The notes: a model not told the origin generated them from the sequence alone. A stretch of DNA of 64,000 nt from an uncultured Oceanospirillaceae bacterium (GCA_937138495.1 CAKZPE010000032.1:62001-126000); one strand, 5' to 3'; positions 52,077-62,038 are shown, counted from the first letter of the stretch. Program-made: numbers and translations.

Positions 52077-53483
52077 ATGCCAGAGAATGATATGTCCCGT
52101 AAGCCTGATCCAATCAATTTACCCAGAAAACCGCAGTATGTCCCAATGGGCGCCGGTTTTGATTTTTTTGAGTTATTTAAAAAGCTCGATAAGCAGTTCG
52201 AGATCTGCTTTATGCTGGAGTCGCTGGGGGAGGAAAGTTATATATCCCGTCATTCGATTATCGGCTTTGATCCTGAAAAAATTCTTTGGGCGGAAGGTAA
52301 GAGTCTGTTTATTCAGGAACGGGACGGTACAACAGAAGAGTATCCGAGCGATAACCCGTATTACCTGCTGCGGGATCTGATTCCTCAGGATGTTATTTCC
52401 CGTAAGTATGCCGGTGGTCTGACGGGATATCTGGGGTATGACAGCATGAATTACTTTGAGCCGACGCTGAATCTTCAAAGCAGTGATATGTTCAATGCGT
52501 TTAAGTTCGGACTGTATAAAGACGGACTGATTCTGGACAAAATGACCGGTGAAGTTTTCTACTTCCATTACGGTGATAACCGTATGGATCTGGTGCAGCA
52601 GCTGATTGATGCAGAGTATCCGGGTAACGGCGAGCTGGAAATTCTGGTAGGTGAAGAAACCATGAGCCGTGAAGCGCATGCCGCAGCGGTGATGAAGGTT
52701 AAGCAGGACATTATCGACGGTAAGATCTTCCAGACAGAGGTAGGCTTTAAGAAACGCTTCACTCTGAAAGGCGATACCATCAATATTTATGAGCAGTTGC
52801 GGGAGGTGAATCCTTCGCCGCAGATGTATTACCTGAAGTTTGGTGAGCAGAAGCTGATCGGTGCCAGCCCTGAGCTGTTGTTCCGGTTGCGTCAGGGGGA
52901 AATGGAAACCTTCCCGCTGGCCGGTACCGCCCAGCGTGGAGCAACTGAGGCGGAAGACCGTGAGCTGGCCCGTAAGCTGCTGAATGACCCCAAAGAAATT
53001 GCTGAGCATAATATGATTGTGGATCTGCACCGTAACGATATAGGCCGGGTGGCTCAGTTCGGCACGGTAAAGGTTCGCAGCCTCATGGATATCAAACGTT
53101 TCAGCCACGTACAGCACATTTCCAGTGAGATTGTCGGCATCATTGCTCAGGATCAGGATATGTTCTCTGCCCTGGCGAGTAATTTCCCGGCCGGTACGTT
53201 AACCGGTGCGCCAAAGATTGAAGCCATGAAGATCATTGATGATCTGGAATCTGATGGCCGCGGTCCTTACGGCGGTGCGGTGGGGCATTTCTCCTTTAAC
53301 GGCGATTGCGCCTTTGCGATTCCTATCCGTACGGTGTTTGCCAACGGTGAGGAAGCCTATGTGCAAACCTGTGGAGGTAACGTCTATGACTCCAATCCTG
53401 AAGATGAGTATCAGGAAATTCAGCGTAAGTTTGCCGGTACCAAGAAAGTGCTGGATCAGTTTGTTAAAGACACCGCACAGTAA
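52077..53483 (+). CDS. trpE: Anthranilate synthase component I
   Basis: A 468-residue chorismate-binding enzyme that makes anthranilate with a TrpG subunit. Seen: CFMLESLGEESYISRHSIIG at the position of the Trp-feedback LLES site, YAGGLTGYLGYDSMNYFE, LIGASPELLFRL, TFPLAGTAQRGATEAED, ELARKLLNDPKEIAEHNMIVDLHRNDIGRV, PAGTLTGAPKIEAMKIIDDLE and CAFAIPIRTVFANG. It is shorter than the usual 490-520-residue gammaproteobacterial TrpE and looks like the more compact form found in archaea and Thermotoga. ATG 52092 is an alternative start. The TrpR operator upstream supports a tryptophan role. Confidence 0.87.
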   Translation: MPENDMSRKPDPINLPRKPQYVPMGAGFDFFELFKKLDKQFEICFMLESLGEESYISRHSIIGFDPEKILWAEGKSLFIQERDGTTEEYPSDNPYYLLRDLIPQDVISRKYAGGLTGYLGYDSMNYFEPTLNLQSSDMFNAFKFGLYKDGLILDKMTGEVFYFHYGDNRMDLVQQLIDAEYPGNGELEILVGEETMSREAHAAAVMKVKQDIIDGKIFQTEVGFKKRFTLKGDTINIYEQLREVNPSPQMYYLKFGEQKLIGASPELLFRLRQGEMETFPLAGTAQRGATEAEDRELARKLLNDPKEIAEHNMIVDLHRNDIGRVAQFGTVKVRSLMDIKRFSHVQHISSEIVGIIAQDQDMFSALASNFPAGTLTGAPKIEAMKIIDDLESDGRGPYGGAVGHFSFNGDCAFAIPIRTVFANGEEAYVQTCGGNVYDSNPEDEYQEIQRKFAGTKKVLDQFVKDTAQ

Positions 53484-53494
53484 GGGGCGCAGGC

Positions 53495-54172
53495 ATGAAA
53501 GTTTATATTATCGACAATTACGACTCCTTTACTTACAACCTGTACCAGTATATCGGTGAGATTCTCAGTGCTGAGCAGCATCAGGGCCGGCTGGAAAACT
53601 TCCAGCTGGTGGTGAAGCGAAATGATGAGGTGACGCTGGAGGATATTAAAGCGGCTGCGCCGGACCGGATCATTGTTTCACCAGGCCCGGGTACGCCGGA
53701 AGATGAACGCTACTTTGGGATCTGTGCCCAGGTGATTCAGGAGCTGGGTAAAACTATTCCACTATTGGGCGTATGTCTGGGAATGCAGGGCATTGTGCAC
53801 CAGTTTGGCGGCAAGGTTGTCAAAGCTGCCTTGCCCATGCACGGTAAAATCAGCCCGATTGTTCATGACGGGTCTTCAGTGTTCAGTGGTATTCCGAATT
53901 TTCTGGAAATTATGCGCTATCACTCACTGATTGCTGAAGTGAGCAGCTTTCCGGATTGTCTGCGTCTGACCGCGGTGGTGAACCAGGCGGACGGCGGTGA
54001 AATGTCTGAAGAAGATTTGGCGACTCTGGTGGGTGATCCGTCGGCAAAGTATGAAATCATGGGTTTACAGCATAAGGAGTATCCGATTTACGGCATTCAG
54101 TTTCATCCGGAGTCGTTTGCGACCGAAGGTGGCAAAGAGCTGATCCGTAACTTTCTGTTTTGTGATGCCTGA
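53495..54172 (+). CDS. trpG: Anthranilate synthase glutamine amidotransferase component
   Basis: A 225-residue class I glutamine amidotransferase that supplies ammonia to TrpE. Seen: IIDNYDSFTYNLYQYIG, RIIVSPGPGTPED, nucleophile Cys in LLGVCLGMQGI, MRYHSLIAE and the His-Glu pair in GIQFHPESFATEGG. It is slightly longer than the usual 190-200 residues because of a loop around EILSAEQHQGRLEN and another near ADGGEMSEEDLATLVGDPSAKYE. It starts 11 bp after trpE and ends the operon. Confidence 0.92.
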   Translation: MKVYIIDNYDSFTYNLYQYIGEILSAEQHQGRLENFQLVVKRNDEVTLEDIKAAAPDRIIVSPGPGTPEDERYFGICAQVIQELGKTIPLLGVCLGMQGIVHQFGGKVVKAALPMHGKISPIVHDGSSVFSGIPNFLEIMRYHSLIAEVSSFPDCLRLTAVVNQADGGEMSEEDLATLVGDPSAKYEIMGLQHKEYPIYGIQFHPESFATEGGKELIRNFLFCDA

Positions 54173-54188
54173 GCAGTAACTCATATAT

Positions 54189-54226
54189 AAAAAACCGCCT
54201 GTGCTGACGCACCGGCGGTTTTTTTT
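54189..54226. terminator. Terminator of the trpREG operon
   Basis: A-run, AACCGCC, 14-base loop with a small internal GTGC/GCAC stem, GGCGGTT, then eight T. Confidence 0.88.
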
Positions 54227-54235
54227 GTCTGGTAC

Positions 54236-55003
54236 TCAGTTACGGCCAGCCATAACACCTCCGTCTACATCCCAGACGGCGCCGGTTACCCAACTACTAT
54301 TTTCACTGAGTAAGAATACGACAGTTGCGGCAACGTCACGGGGTTGGCCAATACGTCCAATTGGATGGAAGCTGTTAAATCCGGCCAGAGCTTCCGGTAT
54401 ATCCTGTTGTGGAATAAATGCTTCGTAAATAGGCGTGGATACCACGGCAGGCGATACGGCGTTAACCCGGATGTTGTGATCTGCCAGTTCCATGGCCATA
54501 TGTTGAGTCAGTGAATGCAGGCCGGCTTTAGCCATTGAGTAGGCAGAAGAGGGGGTTGCCTTAACTGCCTGCTTTGCCCACATGGAGCCGATATGGACGA
54601 TGCTGCCGCCACTATGCTGTGTCATGTTGCGGGCGACTGCCTGTGAGATGAAGAAGCTGGCCTGATTAAGCTGCATATAGAGGTGGTAGTCTTCCGGTGT
54701 ATGGTCCAGAAAGGCTTTAGGGTTGAAGTAACCTGCGGCGTTGACGAAGTATTTGATGCCCTGTGCCTGATCGGTGATATGACTGATGAGGTTGTTGACG
54801 TCCCGGGTGTCATATAAATCAGCCTGGATAGTCGATAGCAGGCCGTTGTTCTGATGGTCAGCACTGATACGGGTGAGCTTTGTCTCTGAGCGGCCGACGA
54901 TACAGGTGCTGATGCCTTGTGCCATCAGATGTTCTGCAATGGCCAGGCCCATGCCGCCGGAACCGCCAAGGATGATTGCTGTTGCGGGTTGTGTCGCTTG
55001 CAT
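54236..55003 (-). CDS. SDR family oxidoreductase
   Basis: A 255-residue short-chain dehydrogenase. The NAD(P) motif is IILGGSGGMGLAIAEHL (T/S-G-x3-G-x-G form), NAAG appears as YFVNAAGYFNP, and the catalytic tetrad includes Ser in SIVHIGSMWA and YSMAKAG (Y-x-x-x-K). The C-terminal VNAVSPAVVSTPIYEAF and VTGAVWDVDGGVMAG are typical. It is divergent from an HxlR-type regulator gene. Substrate unknown. Confidence 0.9.
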   Translation of the reverse strand: MQATQPATAIILGGSGGMGLAIAEHLMAQGISTCIVGRSETKLTRISADHQNNGLLSTIQADLYDTRDVNNLISHITDQAQGIKYFVNAAGYFNPKAFLDHTPEDYHLYMQLNQASFFISQAVARNMTQHSGGSIVHIGSMWAKQAVKATPSSAYSMAKAGLHSLTQHMAMELADHNIRVNAVSPAVVSTPIYEAFIPQQDIPEALAGFNSFHPIGRIGQPRDVAATVVFLLSENSSWVTGAVWDVDGGVMAGRN

Positions 55004-55099
55004 TTTATCGGTTTCCCATGATTAATGATGAACATTAAGACGGCGTGATAACCGCCCTGAAGGGTATTCAGTGTATGGATCAGCGCGTCGGGAAAAAGT

Positions 55100-55126
55100 A
55101 AGTACAAAGCGGTGCTATAGGTACTT
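55100..55126. promoter_or_regulatory. GTAC-containing inverted repeat in the SDR/HxlR spacer
   Basis: AAGTAC (55100-55105) and GTACTT (55121-55126) are inverted 6-bp arms with a 15-bp spacer; a further GGTAC lies at 55130. HxlR-type factors often bind GTAC-like palindromes between divergent genes. Tentative. Confidence 0.4.
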
Positions 55127-55140
55127 TTCGGTACAGTTTG

Positions 55141-55476
55141 ATGAAATCAAAAGAGAAAATATTTTCACAAAAATCTGCCCCGGCACGCAGCGCCCGGATG
55201 GTAGAAACCATTTACGGCTGTAAATGGTCGCTGACGGTTTATCAGTTACTGGCCCACGGCATTAACCGCCCGGGAGAAATGGTGCGTAGCGTGGAAGGTC
55301 TGACAACTAAGGTGTTGAATGAGTGCCTGCGTAAAAATGTCGACTTTGGCATTCTTAAACGGATCAGTTATCCGGAGGTACCGCCGCGGGTGGAGTATCA
55401 GGTGACCGGATTCGGTGAGCGTTTTATTGCGGTACTGGATGAGCTGGAATCACTGGCGGATGCACTGGAAGACTGA
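55141..55476 (+). CDS. HxlR-family transcriptional regulator
   Basis: A 111-residue winged-helix protein of the HxlR type: VETIYGCKWSLTVYQLLAHGINRPGEMVRSVEGLTTKVLNECLRKNVDFGILKRISYPEVPPRVEYQVTGFGERFIAVLDEL. The usual Cys near the N-terminus is in YGCKW, the position used for redox/aldehyde sensing in some members. ATG 55141 chosen; the frame is open from TTG 55138. It is divergent from the SDR gene and probably regulates it. Confidence 0.88.
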   Translation: MKSKEKIFSQKSAPARSARMVETIYGCKWSLTVYQLLAHGINRPGEMVRSVEGLTTKVLNECLRKNVDFGILKRISYPEVPPRVEYQVTGFGERFIAVLDELESLADALED

Positions 55477-55490
55477 AGTTGGATATAAGA

Positions 55491-55518
55491 AAGGCCGTTC
55501 AACTGACGGCCTTATTTT
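55491..55518. terminator. Terminator between the hxlR-type gene and thrB
   Basis: AAGGCCGT-TCAACTG-ACGGCCTT followed by ATTTTG; an 8-bp stem between convergent genes. Confidence 0.75.
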
Positions 55519-55531
55519 GAAAGCAGAATCG

Positions 55532-56488
55532 CTATACCGGTAACTGTCCGGGATGCTGAATGCGCTGTAACAGTATTTGCTTCAGCTCGTCAGGGTCTTT
55601 GAGCTTTTGTGTGCTGTTTTCATCCAGCCAGGGAATCAGGCGGGATAACCAGAAGCGCATGGCGGCGGTGCGGGTCAGCTGTGGCCAGGCTTTATGTTCG
55701 CCGGCGGTGAACGGGCGTTCAGCAGCATAGGCCTGTAGCAGGGCAGATTCCCGCTGAGGGTCGATACTGCCGTCCGGGTTGACACACCAGTCGTTGGCGA
55801 CAATTGCCAGGTCATAGAGCAAATAGCCGGTGCAGGCGTTATACAGATCAATAATGGCGCTCAGATTGTCGCCGTCAAACAGGGCGTTATCAAAGAACAG
55901 ATCCCCGTGAATGACGCCCATAGGCAGATCACTCGCCTGTTCCCGTAATGCATCAAACAGTGCCACTTCACTGCGTAACAGTTCAGCGTCTTCAGGCGGT
56001 AGCTGGTTGGTAATAACCGCGGACTCACGACGCCACCAGAAAACCCCGCGGTGTGCCTGACGCTGCAGGTAGAAATCATTACCGGCGTTATGGAAACGGG
56101 CCAGCGCCTGGCCGATCTGAGCGCAGTGGTCCGGAGTCAGCTGATCAAGATGGCGGCCTGCAAAGCGGGGCTGAATCAGTGTTGGACGCTGCTTTAATGT
56201 CTTCAGGGCGATACCGTTGCGGTCCTGCATCGGGTGAGGCACGGCGATGTTCCGTTCCGCCAGCCAGGTAGTCAGCTCTACAAAATAGGGCATTTCGTCC
56301 ATGCTGAGTTCTTCAAACAAAGTAAGTACATACTCTGCTGTTTCCCCTTTATCTGTCTGCAGGGTGATAAAGTAGTTGGTATTTTCAATGCCGCCGTCAA
56401 TGCCCTGATGGCTGGTCAGAGTGCCCAGGTCAAAATCGGAAAGAAATGTTTCAAGTTCAGCGTGGCTGACAGAAGTATATACGGCCAT
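55532..56488 (-). CDS. thrB: Homoserine kinase ThrB, choline-kinase-fold type
   Basis: A 318-residue kinase of the ThrB_pseudomonas/APH-like fold, which phosphorylates homoserine for threonine synthesis. Seen: GIDGGIENTNYFITL, EYVLTLFEEL, MPYFVELTTWLAERNIAVPHP, catalytic loop GVIHGDLFFDNALF and metal-site AIIDLYNACTGYLLYDLAIVANDWC. It is not the GHMP-type ThrB of E. coli. In Pseudomonas the same gene also lies next to polA, as here (divergent, 258-bp spacer). Confidence 0.9.
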   Translation of the reverse strand: MAVYTSVSHAELETFLSDFDLGTLTSHQGIDGGIENTNYFITLQTDKGETAEYVLTLFEELSMDEMPYFVELTTWLAERNIAVPHPMQDRNGIALKTLKQRPTLIQPRFAGRHLDQLTPDHCAQIGQALARFHNAGNDFYLQRQAHRGVFWWRRESAVITNQLPPEDAELLRSEVALFDALREQASDLPMGVIHGDLFFDNALFDGDNLSAIIDLYNACTGYLLYDLAIVANDWCVNPDGSIDPQRESALLQAYAAERPFTAGEHKAWPQLTRTAAMRFWLSRLIPWLDENSTQKLKDPDELKQILLQRIQHPGQLPV

Positions 56489-56746
56489 AAGGGGTAAGGT
56501 TCTTGCTCATTTTCAGTGGGCTGCATAGTAAGGCTTCACTGCAGCGGCGACAACTAAATTTCATTCAGCGAATACCGATAACAGGAAAAATCCCGGCTAA
56601 CTGCGGGCGAATGGCTTGGGTACCCCGGGCAGATGGCATATGATGTTGGCAATTCCCGCTGAATAAGCATTTTCATGAGGGCTGGCCGGTGTCTGATCTG
56701 GTTTTTGCCTTTTTAATCTACAGTCTGAAGATTAAGTCTGAGTACT

Positions 56747-59488
56747 ATGGCCAATACTAATCCGCTGATCCTTGTTGATGGTTCTTCTTATCTATACCGT
56801 GCATTTTTTGCTTCTCAGCAAGCCGATATGCGTAATTCACAGGGTGAGCCCACCGGGGCGGTACGTCTGGTTACCAGCATGCTGCGCAGCCTGATTAAAC
56901 AGTATCCCGGCAGCCCTGTTGCCGTGGTGTTTGATGCCAAAGGTAAGACCTTCCGTGATGAGATCTATCCGGAATATAAAGCACAGCGGCCGTCTATGCC
57001 TGACGACCTGCGGGCGCAGATTGAGCCAATTCACAATATCGTCCGGGCCATGGGGTTTCCGTTGCTGGCGGTACCGGGTGTCGAAGCGGATGACGTGATC
57101 GGTACCCTGGCCCGTCAGGCCAGTGCGCAGCAACAGGCGACGATTATCTCAACCGGCGATAAAGACATGGCCCAGCTGGTGGATGAGCATGTCGCCCTGA
57201 TTAACACTATGACCGATACCTACATGGACCGCGCCGGTGTTGAAGATAAGTTTGGCATTCCGCCGGAGCTGATTATCGATTATCTGGCGCTGATGGGCGA
57301 TAAAGTGGATAACATTCCGGGGGTGCCGGGTGTTGGTGAAAAAACCGCACTGGCGCTGCTGCAGGGGATCGGCAGCATTGCCGACCTGTATGACAACCTC
57401 GATAAAATTGCCGGTCTGGGCTTCAGAGGCTCCAAGAGTATGGCGGCCAAACTTGAGCAGCATAAAGAATCCGCGGATCTTTCTTATTTGCTGGCCACCA
57501 TTAAGACGGATCTGGAACTGGATACTGCCATTGATGAAATTCCGGTACCGGTAACGGATAAGGATGCTCTGAAAGAATTGTTCAAAGCCTGTGAATTTAA
57601 ATCCTGGATTCTGGAGCTGGAAGAAGGTGCTGAAGGTGCAGCCGTCTCTGTTGCGGCGGATGCTGTCGCGGCCCCGGCAGAGGTGGTGTATGAAACAGTG
57701 CTTGAACAGGCTCAGCTGGATAGCTGGCTGAAAACGCTGGAAGACGCAGACCTGTTCGCCTTTGATACGGAAACCGATAGCCTGAATTATATGCAGGCGA
57801 ACCTTGTAGGGTTGTCTTTTTCGGTTGAGCCGGGCAAGGCTGCTTACGTGCCGTTAGCCCATGATTATATGGGTGTTCCTGCTCAGCTGGACCGGGATGC
57901 GGTATTGGCGCAGATGAAGCCATTGCTGGAAAGCGATGAGCATAAAAAAGTGGGTCAGCACCTTAAGTACGATATGAATGTACTGGCCCGTTATGACATA
58001 GAATTACGGGGTGTCGCCTTTGATACCATGCTTGAGTCATATGCGCTGAACTCAACGGCTACACGGCATAACATGGACAGCATGGCGGATGCCTATCTGG
58101 GCGTGAAAACCGTTAAGTTTGAAGAGATTGCCGGTAAAGGAAAGAAACAACTGACCTTTAACCAGATCGAGCTGGAACAGGCCGCACCGTATGCGGCGGA
58201 AGACGCGGATATTACTCTGCGTCTGCATCAGGCACTGATATCGCAGCTGGAACGTGAAGCCAGTCTGGAGAAAGTATTTACGGATATCGAGCTGCCGCTG
58301 GTGCCGGTGTTATCCCGTATGGAGCGGCAGGGGGCGCTGGTGGATGTTGCTCAGCTGGCACAGCAGAGTATGGATCACGGTAAGCGTTTGCAAGAGCTGG
58401 AAGCGGAAGCGCATGAACTGGCTGGCGCGCCGTTTAATCTGAGTTCACCGAAGCAGTTGCAAGATATTCTTTTTGAACAGCAAAAGCTGCCTGTGATTAA
58501 GAAAACCCCGAAAGGCGCACCATCGACCGCAGAAGAAGTGCTGCAGGAACTGGCGCTGGATTACCCGCTGCCTAAGCTGATCATCGAGCACCGTGGCCTG
58601 AGTAAGCTGAAAAGCACCTATACCGATAAGTTGCCGCTGATGGTGGATCCTGCTACGAAACGCATTCATACCTCTTATCATCAGGCGGTGACGGCAACCG
58701 GGCGTTTATCTTCAACGGATCCTAATCTGCAAAATATTCCGATCCGCAGTCAGGAAGGCCGCCGGATTCGTCAGGCATTTATTGCCCCGGAAGGGTATAA
58801 GCTGGTGGCAGCAGATTACTCACAAATTGAATTGCGTATTATGGCCCACCTGTCGCAGGACAAAGGCTTACTGAATGCTTTTGCTCATGGTGAAGATATC
58901 CACAAGGCAACGGCTGCAGAAGTCTTTGGTGTTGGGTTAGATCAGGTGAGTACTGAGCAGCGCCGCAGCGCCAAGGCGATTAACTTTGGCCTGATTTATG
59001 GAATGTCTGCGTTTGGTCTGGGCAAACAGTTGGGCGTGGGCAGGAACGAAGCGCAGAAATATATCGACCATTACTTCGCGACGTATCCGGGTGTACAGCA
59101 CTATATGGATGACATCCGTATGAAGGCGGCTGAAAACGGTTATGTAGAAACCCTGTTCGGACGGCGTTTGTATCTGCCGGAAATTAAAGCCAGCAACGGT
59201 ATGCGCCGCCAGGCTGCTGAACGGACGGCGATTAATGCACCGATGCAGGGAACGGCGGCGGATATTATCAAGCGGGCGATGGTGAAGGTTGACGACTGGT
59301 TGCTAAACAGTGACTGCGGTGCCCGTATGATCATGCAGGTACACGATGAACTGATTCTGGAAGTGCCAGAGGCGCAGGTGACAGAGGTCAGTGCTAAGCT
59401 GGTGGCGCTGATGCAGGGGGCTGCTGAGCTGGATGTGCCGTTACTGGTAGAAGCCGGTACCGGTGATAACTGGGATCAGGCACACTGA
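56747..59488 (+). CDS. polA: DNA polymerase I
   Basis: A 913-residue complete Pol I. 5' nuclease domain about 1-290 ([70 protein letters not shown]). The 3'-5' exonuclease is about 315-515, with DTETDSL and the later [12 protein letters not shown] retaining the metal Asp/Glu, so proofreading is expected. Polymerase: [17 protein letters not shown], motif [16 protein letters not shown], motif [17 protein letters not shown], motif [14 protein letters not shown]. Normal length for gammaproteobacteria. Confidence 0.97.
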   Translation: MANTNPLILVDGSSYLYRAFFASQQADMRNSQGEPTGAVRLVTSMLRSLIKQYPGSPVAVVFDAKGKTFRDEIYPEYKAQRPSMPDDLRAQIEPIHNIVRAMGFPLLAVPGVEADDVIGTLARQASAQQQATIISTGDKDMAQLVDEHVALINTMTDTYMDRAGVEDKFGIPPELIIDYLALMGDKVDNIPGVPGVGEKTALALLQGIGSIADLYDNLDKIAGLGFRGSKSMAAKLEQHKESADLSYLLATIKTDLELDTAIDEIPVPVTDKDALKELFKACEFKSWILELEEGAEGAAVSVAADAVAAPAEVVYETVLEQAQLDSWLKTLEDADLFAFDTETDSLNYMQANLVGLSFSVEPGKAAYVPLAHDYMGVPAQLDRDAVLAQMKPLLESDEHKKVGQHLKYDMNVLARYDIELRGVAFDTMLESYALNSTATRHNMDSMADAYLGVKTVKFEEIAGKGKKQLTFNQIELEQAAPYAAEDADITLRLHQALISQLEREASLEKVFTDIELPLVPVLSRMERQGALVDVAQLAQQSMDHGKRLQELEAEAHELAGAPFNLSSPKQLQDILFEQQKLPVIKKTPKGAPSTAEEVLQELALDYPLPKLIIEHRGLSKLKSTYTDKLPLMVDPATKRIHTSYHQAVTATGRLSSTDPNLQNIPIRSQEGRRIRQAFIAPEGYKLVAADYSQIELRIMAHLSQDKGLLNAFAHGEDIHKATAAEVFGVGLDQVSTEQRRSAKAINFGLIYGMSAFGLGKQLGVGRNEAQKYIDHYFATYPGVQHYMDDIRMKAAENGYVETLFGRRLYLPEIKASNGMRRQAAERTAINAPMQGTAADIIKRAMVKVDDWLLNSDCGARMIMQVHDELILEVPEAQVTEVSAKLVALMQGAAELDVPLLVEAGTGDNWDQAH

Positions 59489-59702
59489 TCACTATCAGGT
59501 TTACCCGAATTTAGTGTGATCAAAAAGCATACAAAAAATTTGGGTAAATTCTGTGTTTCAACTAGTCTTAAGGTGAGGCCTGAATGTTTTTTTCTGTTAG
59601 GCCTCGAGCGTAGACAACACGCATTGAAGCTCTCAAAAACGAACGTTCCCCTTTGTGTTTTTGAGGGCTTCTCTACGGTTACTGAAAAGTGTTATCTGGC
59701 GT
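59489..59702. other. polA-engB spacer with two hairpin-forming inverted repeats
   Basis: GAGGCCT ... AGGCCTC (7-bp arms, 17-base loop with a T-run, about 59574-59604) and CTCAAAAAC ... GTTTTTGAG (9-bp arms, about 59632-59665) lie between the convergent polA and engB. No strong T-run follows either. In enterics this position holds the Spot 42 RNA, but no Spot 42 sequence is seen here. Confidence 0.45.
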
Positions 59703-60320
59703 TTAAGCCTCTTCTGCCAGTAGCAGATTACTGAGCCTTTCCCGTAACTGATCAACGCCGGTTTTCTTAAGTGCTGAAAATAGCTGAATGGTGATCAGCG
59801 GGTCATTTTTTACGTCCAGGTCGCGTTTCAGCTGTAGCAGGGTATTCTGTGCCGGGCCGCGCTTAAGCTTGTCGGCTTTAGTCAGCAGGATATGCAGTGG
59901 CATCTGGGCGCTCTGGCACCAGTCAATCATCATCTGGTCAAATTCTTTCAGCGGATGGCGTACGTCTACCAACAGTACTACGCCGCGCAGGCAGTCCCGT
60001 GATTGCAGGTAATCATCCAGGTGCTTTTGCCAGTGCTCTTTCATTGCCACCGGTACTTTAGCGTATCCATAGCCGGGTAAGTCGACCAGGCGGACATCTT
60101 CAACATTGGTATCAAAGAAGTTAATTAACTGGGTACGGCCGGGGGTTTTACTGGTGCGGGCCAGCTTGGCGTTCGTCAGAGCATTCAGGGCGCTGGATTT
60201 TCCCGCGTTCGAACGCCCGGCAAAGGCAACTTCAGCGCCGTTGTCTTCAGGGCACTGGCTGAGTTTACTGGCGCTGGTGTTGAAACGCGACAGGTGATAA
60301 TGGATTTGTGCTTGTGACAT
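59703..60320 (-). CDS. engB: Ribosome-biogenesis GTPase EngB/YihA
   Basis: A 205-residue TRAFAC-class GTPase needed for large-subunit assembly and division. G-motifs: G1 [15 protein letters not shown]2/G3 region [11 protein letters not shown] and [13 protein letters not shown]4 LLTKADKL, G5 FSALKKTG. Same position next to polA as in E. coli and Pseudomonas. Confidence 0.95.
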   Translation of the reverse strand: MSQAQIHYHLSRFNTSASKLSQCPEDNGAEVAFAGRSNAGKSSALNALTNAKLARTSKTPGRTQLINFFDTNVEDVRLVDLPGYGYAKVPVAMKEHWQKHLDDYLQSRDCLRGVVLLVDVRHPLKEFDQMMIDWCQSAQMPLHILLTKADKLKRGPAQNTLLQLKRDLDVKNDPLITIQLFSALKKTGVDQLRERLSNLLLAEEA

Positions 60321-60465
60321 GCGGTTGCCTTAAATCGGAATTGAACGCGGCTGGAGTCTTGCGTTAAGTCATTATTATGCGGGATTTTACCTGCTTCTGC
60401 CGGAGAATGCGTGGCGTTCGACTAAATGTCCGGCTAAATCGTTCCAGTTTGTGTGGATATTAGGT

Positions 60466-60471
60466 TATAAT
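60466..60471 (+). promoter_or_regulatory. Likely -10 box for the cytochrome c4 gene
   Basis: TATAAT, a perfect -10 hexamer, 125 bp before the cytochrome c4 start; the -35 region (TTCCAG near 60442) is weak. Confidence 0.45.
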
Positions 60472-60595
60472 GCCGCCGAAATTCTACCTGTGGCCAGGGG
60501 ATAACTCTAGTCCGGGATTGGTGAGGTAGCTCAGTTATGTCTGTGTGAGGGACATGGCGGATGCCGTTAGCAAATAATAGCAAGAGTCTAGGTTG

Positions 60596-61198
60596 ATGAA
60601 TAAACTACTGATCGCCTTACTGGTAAGTGTAGGTATCACGGGTGTTGCACAGGCAGCAGGCGATGCTGCTGCAGGCCAAGCCAAAACTGCAGTATGTGCC
60701 GCTTGTCACGGTGCTGACGGTAACAGTGCCGTTGCCAATTTCCCGAAACTGGCTGGCCAGAACGAACGTTACCTGCTGAAGCAGATGCAGGACATTAAAG
60801 CCGGTACCCGTCCGGTCGTCGAAATGACCGGTATGCTGACCAACCTGAGTGATCAGGATATGGAAGACATTGCTGCGTATTTCTCCTCAAAAGGTATTCA
60901 GGTAGGCAGTGCCTCTCCTGAGCTGGTTGATGCTGGTCGTGATATTTACCGTGCCGGTGTTCAGGCTAAAGGTGTTGCAGCATGTACTGCATGTCACCTG
61001 CCAACCGGTAGCGGTAACGCGTCTGCAGGCTTCCCACAAATTGGTGGTCAGCACGCAGATTACACGGCGAAGCAGCTGAAAGCTTTTGCCAGCGGCGCGC
61101 GTACTAACGATCCTTCCGGTATGATGCAGGATATCGCATCTAAGCTGAGTGAAGACGAAATCAAAGCAGTTTCCAGCTACATTCAGGGTCTGCACTAA
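60596..61198 (+). CDS. Cytochrome c4, diheme
   Basis: A periplasmic protein of 200 residues with signal peptide (about 1-20, ending AQAAG) and two heme-attachment sites, CAACHG (about 33) and CTACH (about 128), one per cytochrome c domain. Distal Met ligands are probable in VVEMTGML and GMMQDIA. Cytochrome c4 carries electrons to terminal oxidases such as cbb3. The order c4-dsbA after polA-engB matches Pseudomonas. ATG 60596 is chosen over TTG 60593. Confidence 0.93.
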   Translation: MNKLLIALLVSVGITGVAQAAGDAAAGQAKTAVCAACHGADGNSAVANFPKLAGQNERYLLKQMQDIKAGTRPVVEMTGMLTNLSDQDMEDIAAYFSSKGIQVGSASPELVDAGRDIYRAGVQAKGVAACTACHLPTGSGNASAGFPQIGGQHADYTAKQLKAFASGARTNDPSGMMQDIASKLSEDEIKAVSSYIQGLH

Positions 61199-61232
61199 GC
61201 AATATGCTGGCGACAGTCTGAGAGATAAAATT

Positions 61233-61258
61233 AAAGGTAGCTTCGGCTACCTTTTTTG
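61233..61258. terminator. Terminator after the cytochrome c4 gene
   Basis: AAAGGTAGC-TTCG-GCTACCTTT with further T; a stable UUCG tetraloop hairpin. Confidence 0.92.
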
Positions 61259-61348
61259 TTGCCTTCAGGGAACTTGGGAATATTATCTGAGTCCCAGAAC
61301 CGAAGATAAATGTTTATGCCTTGCAGGGCGTTACTTGGAGAGTTGATC

Positions 61349-61978
61349 ATGTGGAAGAAAATCTGTGCCGTAATGCTGTTGGCGGTGAGCCCGTTAATGT
61401 CGCATGCCGCAGAGTTTACTGAAGGCGTGCATTACCAAAAACTGGATGCCCCGGTAAAAACAACGGATGCTAAGCGTATTGAAGTGGTAGAAGCATTCGG
61501 CTATCTGTGTCCGCACTGTAATAATTTCGAGCCTATGCTGGAGCCCTGGGTTGAGCGTCAGCCAGAAGATGTGAGTTTTGTCCGTATCCCTGTTGTCTTC
61601 AGCCGTTCATGGGAACCTATGGCCCGTGCGTATTACTCTTCTGAACTGTTGAAGACTCTGGATAAGACCCATCAGGCTACTTTTAACGGTGTTCATCAGG
61701 AACGTCGCCGTTTCAAGAATGCTGATGATCTGGCAGAGTTTTACGCAGGTCTGGGCGTAGACCCTGAAAAATTCAAAAAAATGTATGATTCGTTTGCGAC
61801 TAACATGAAGCTGAACATCGGTGCGTCTAAGCTGGCCGGTTACGGCATCGAAGGTGTTCCAACATTGATCGTCAACGGCAAGTACCGGATCACAACAGGT
61901 ACTGCAGGCAGTCATGCCAACATGCTGAAAGTGGCTGAATACCTGGTCGAAAAGGAGCGTGCAGCTCAGGGCGGCTAA
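61349..61978 (+). CDS. dsbA: Thiol:disulfide interchange protein DsbA
   Basis: A protein of 209 residues with signal peptide (MWKKICAVMLLAVSPLMSHA) and the oxidising active site FGYLCPHCNNFEP (CPHC). The cis-Pro loop is GIEGVPTLIVNGKY. It introduces disulfides into secreted proteins in the periplasm. ATG 61349 has GGAG eight bases upstream; the frame is open from 61310. Single gene between two terminators. Confidence 0.94.
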   Translation: MWKKICAVMLLAVSPLMSHAAEFTEGVHYQKLDAPVKTTDAKRIEVVEAFGYLCPHCNNFEPMLEPWVERQPEDVSFVRIPVVFSRSWEPMARAYYSSELLKTLDKTHQATFNGVHQERRRFKNADDLAEFYAGLGVDPEKFKKMYDSFATNMKLNIGASKLAGYGIEGVPTLIVNGKYRITTGTAGSHANMLKVAEYLVEKERAAQGG

Positions 61979-62012
61979 GCCATTCGCTGTAATTGTTTCA
62001 AACACTTATTTA

Positions 62013-62038
62013 AACCCCGCCCGGTGCGGGGGTTTTTT
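62013..62038. terminator. Terminator of dsbA
   Basis: AACCCCGC-CCGGT-GCGGGGGTT followed by T-run. Confidence 0.88.

Noticed and set aside
52173..53117. 314-codon minus-strand ORF
   Set aside because: Antisense shadow of trpE, with no domain pattern.
59489..59702. Spot 42 (spf) RNA and a 72-codon ORF at 59516-59734
   Set aside because: No Spot 42 similarity; the ORF runs into the convergent engB gene and has no ribosome-binding site or family resemblance.
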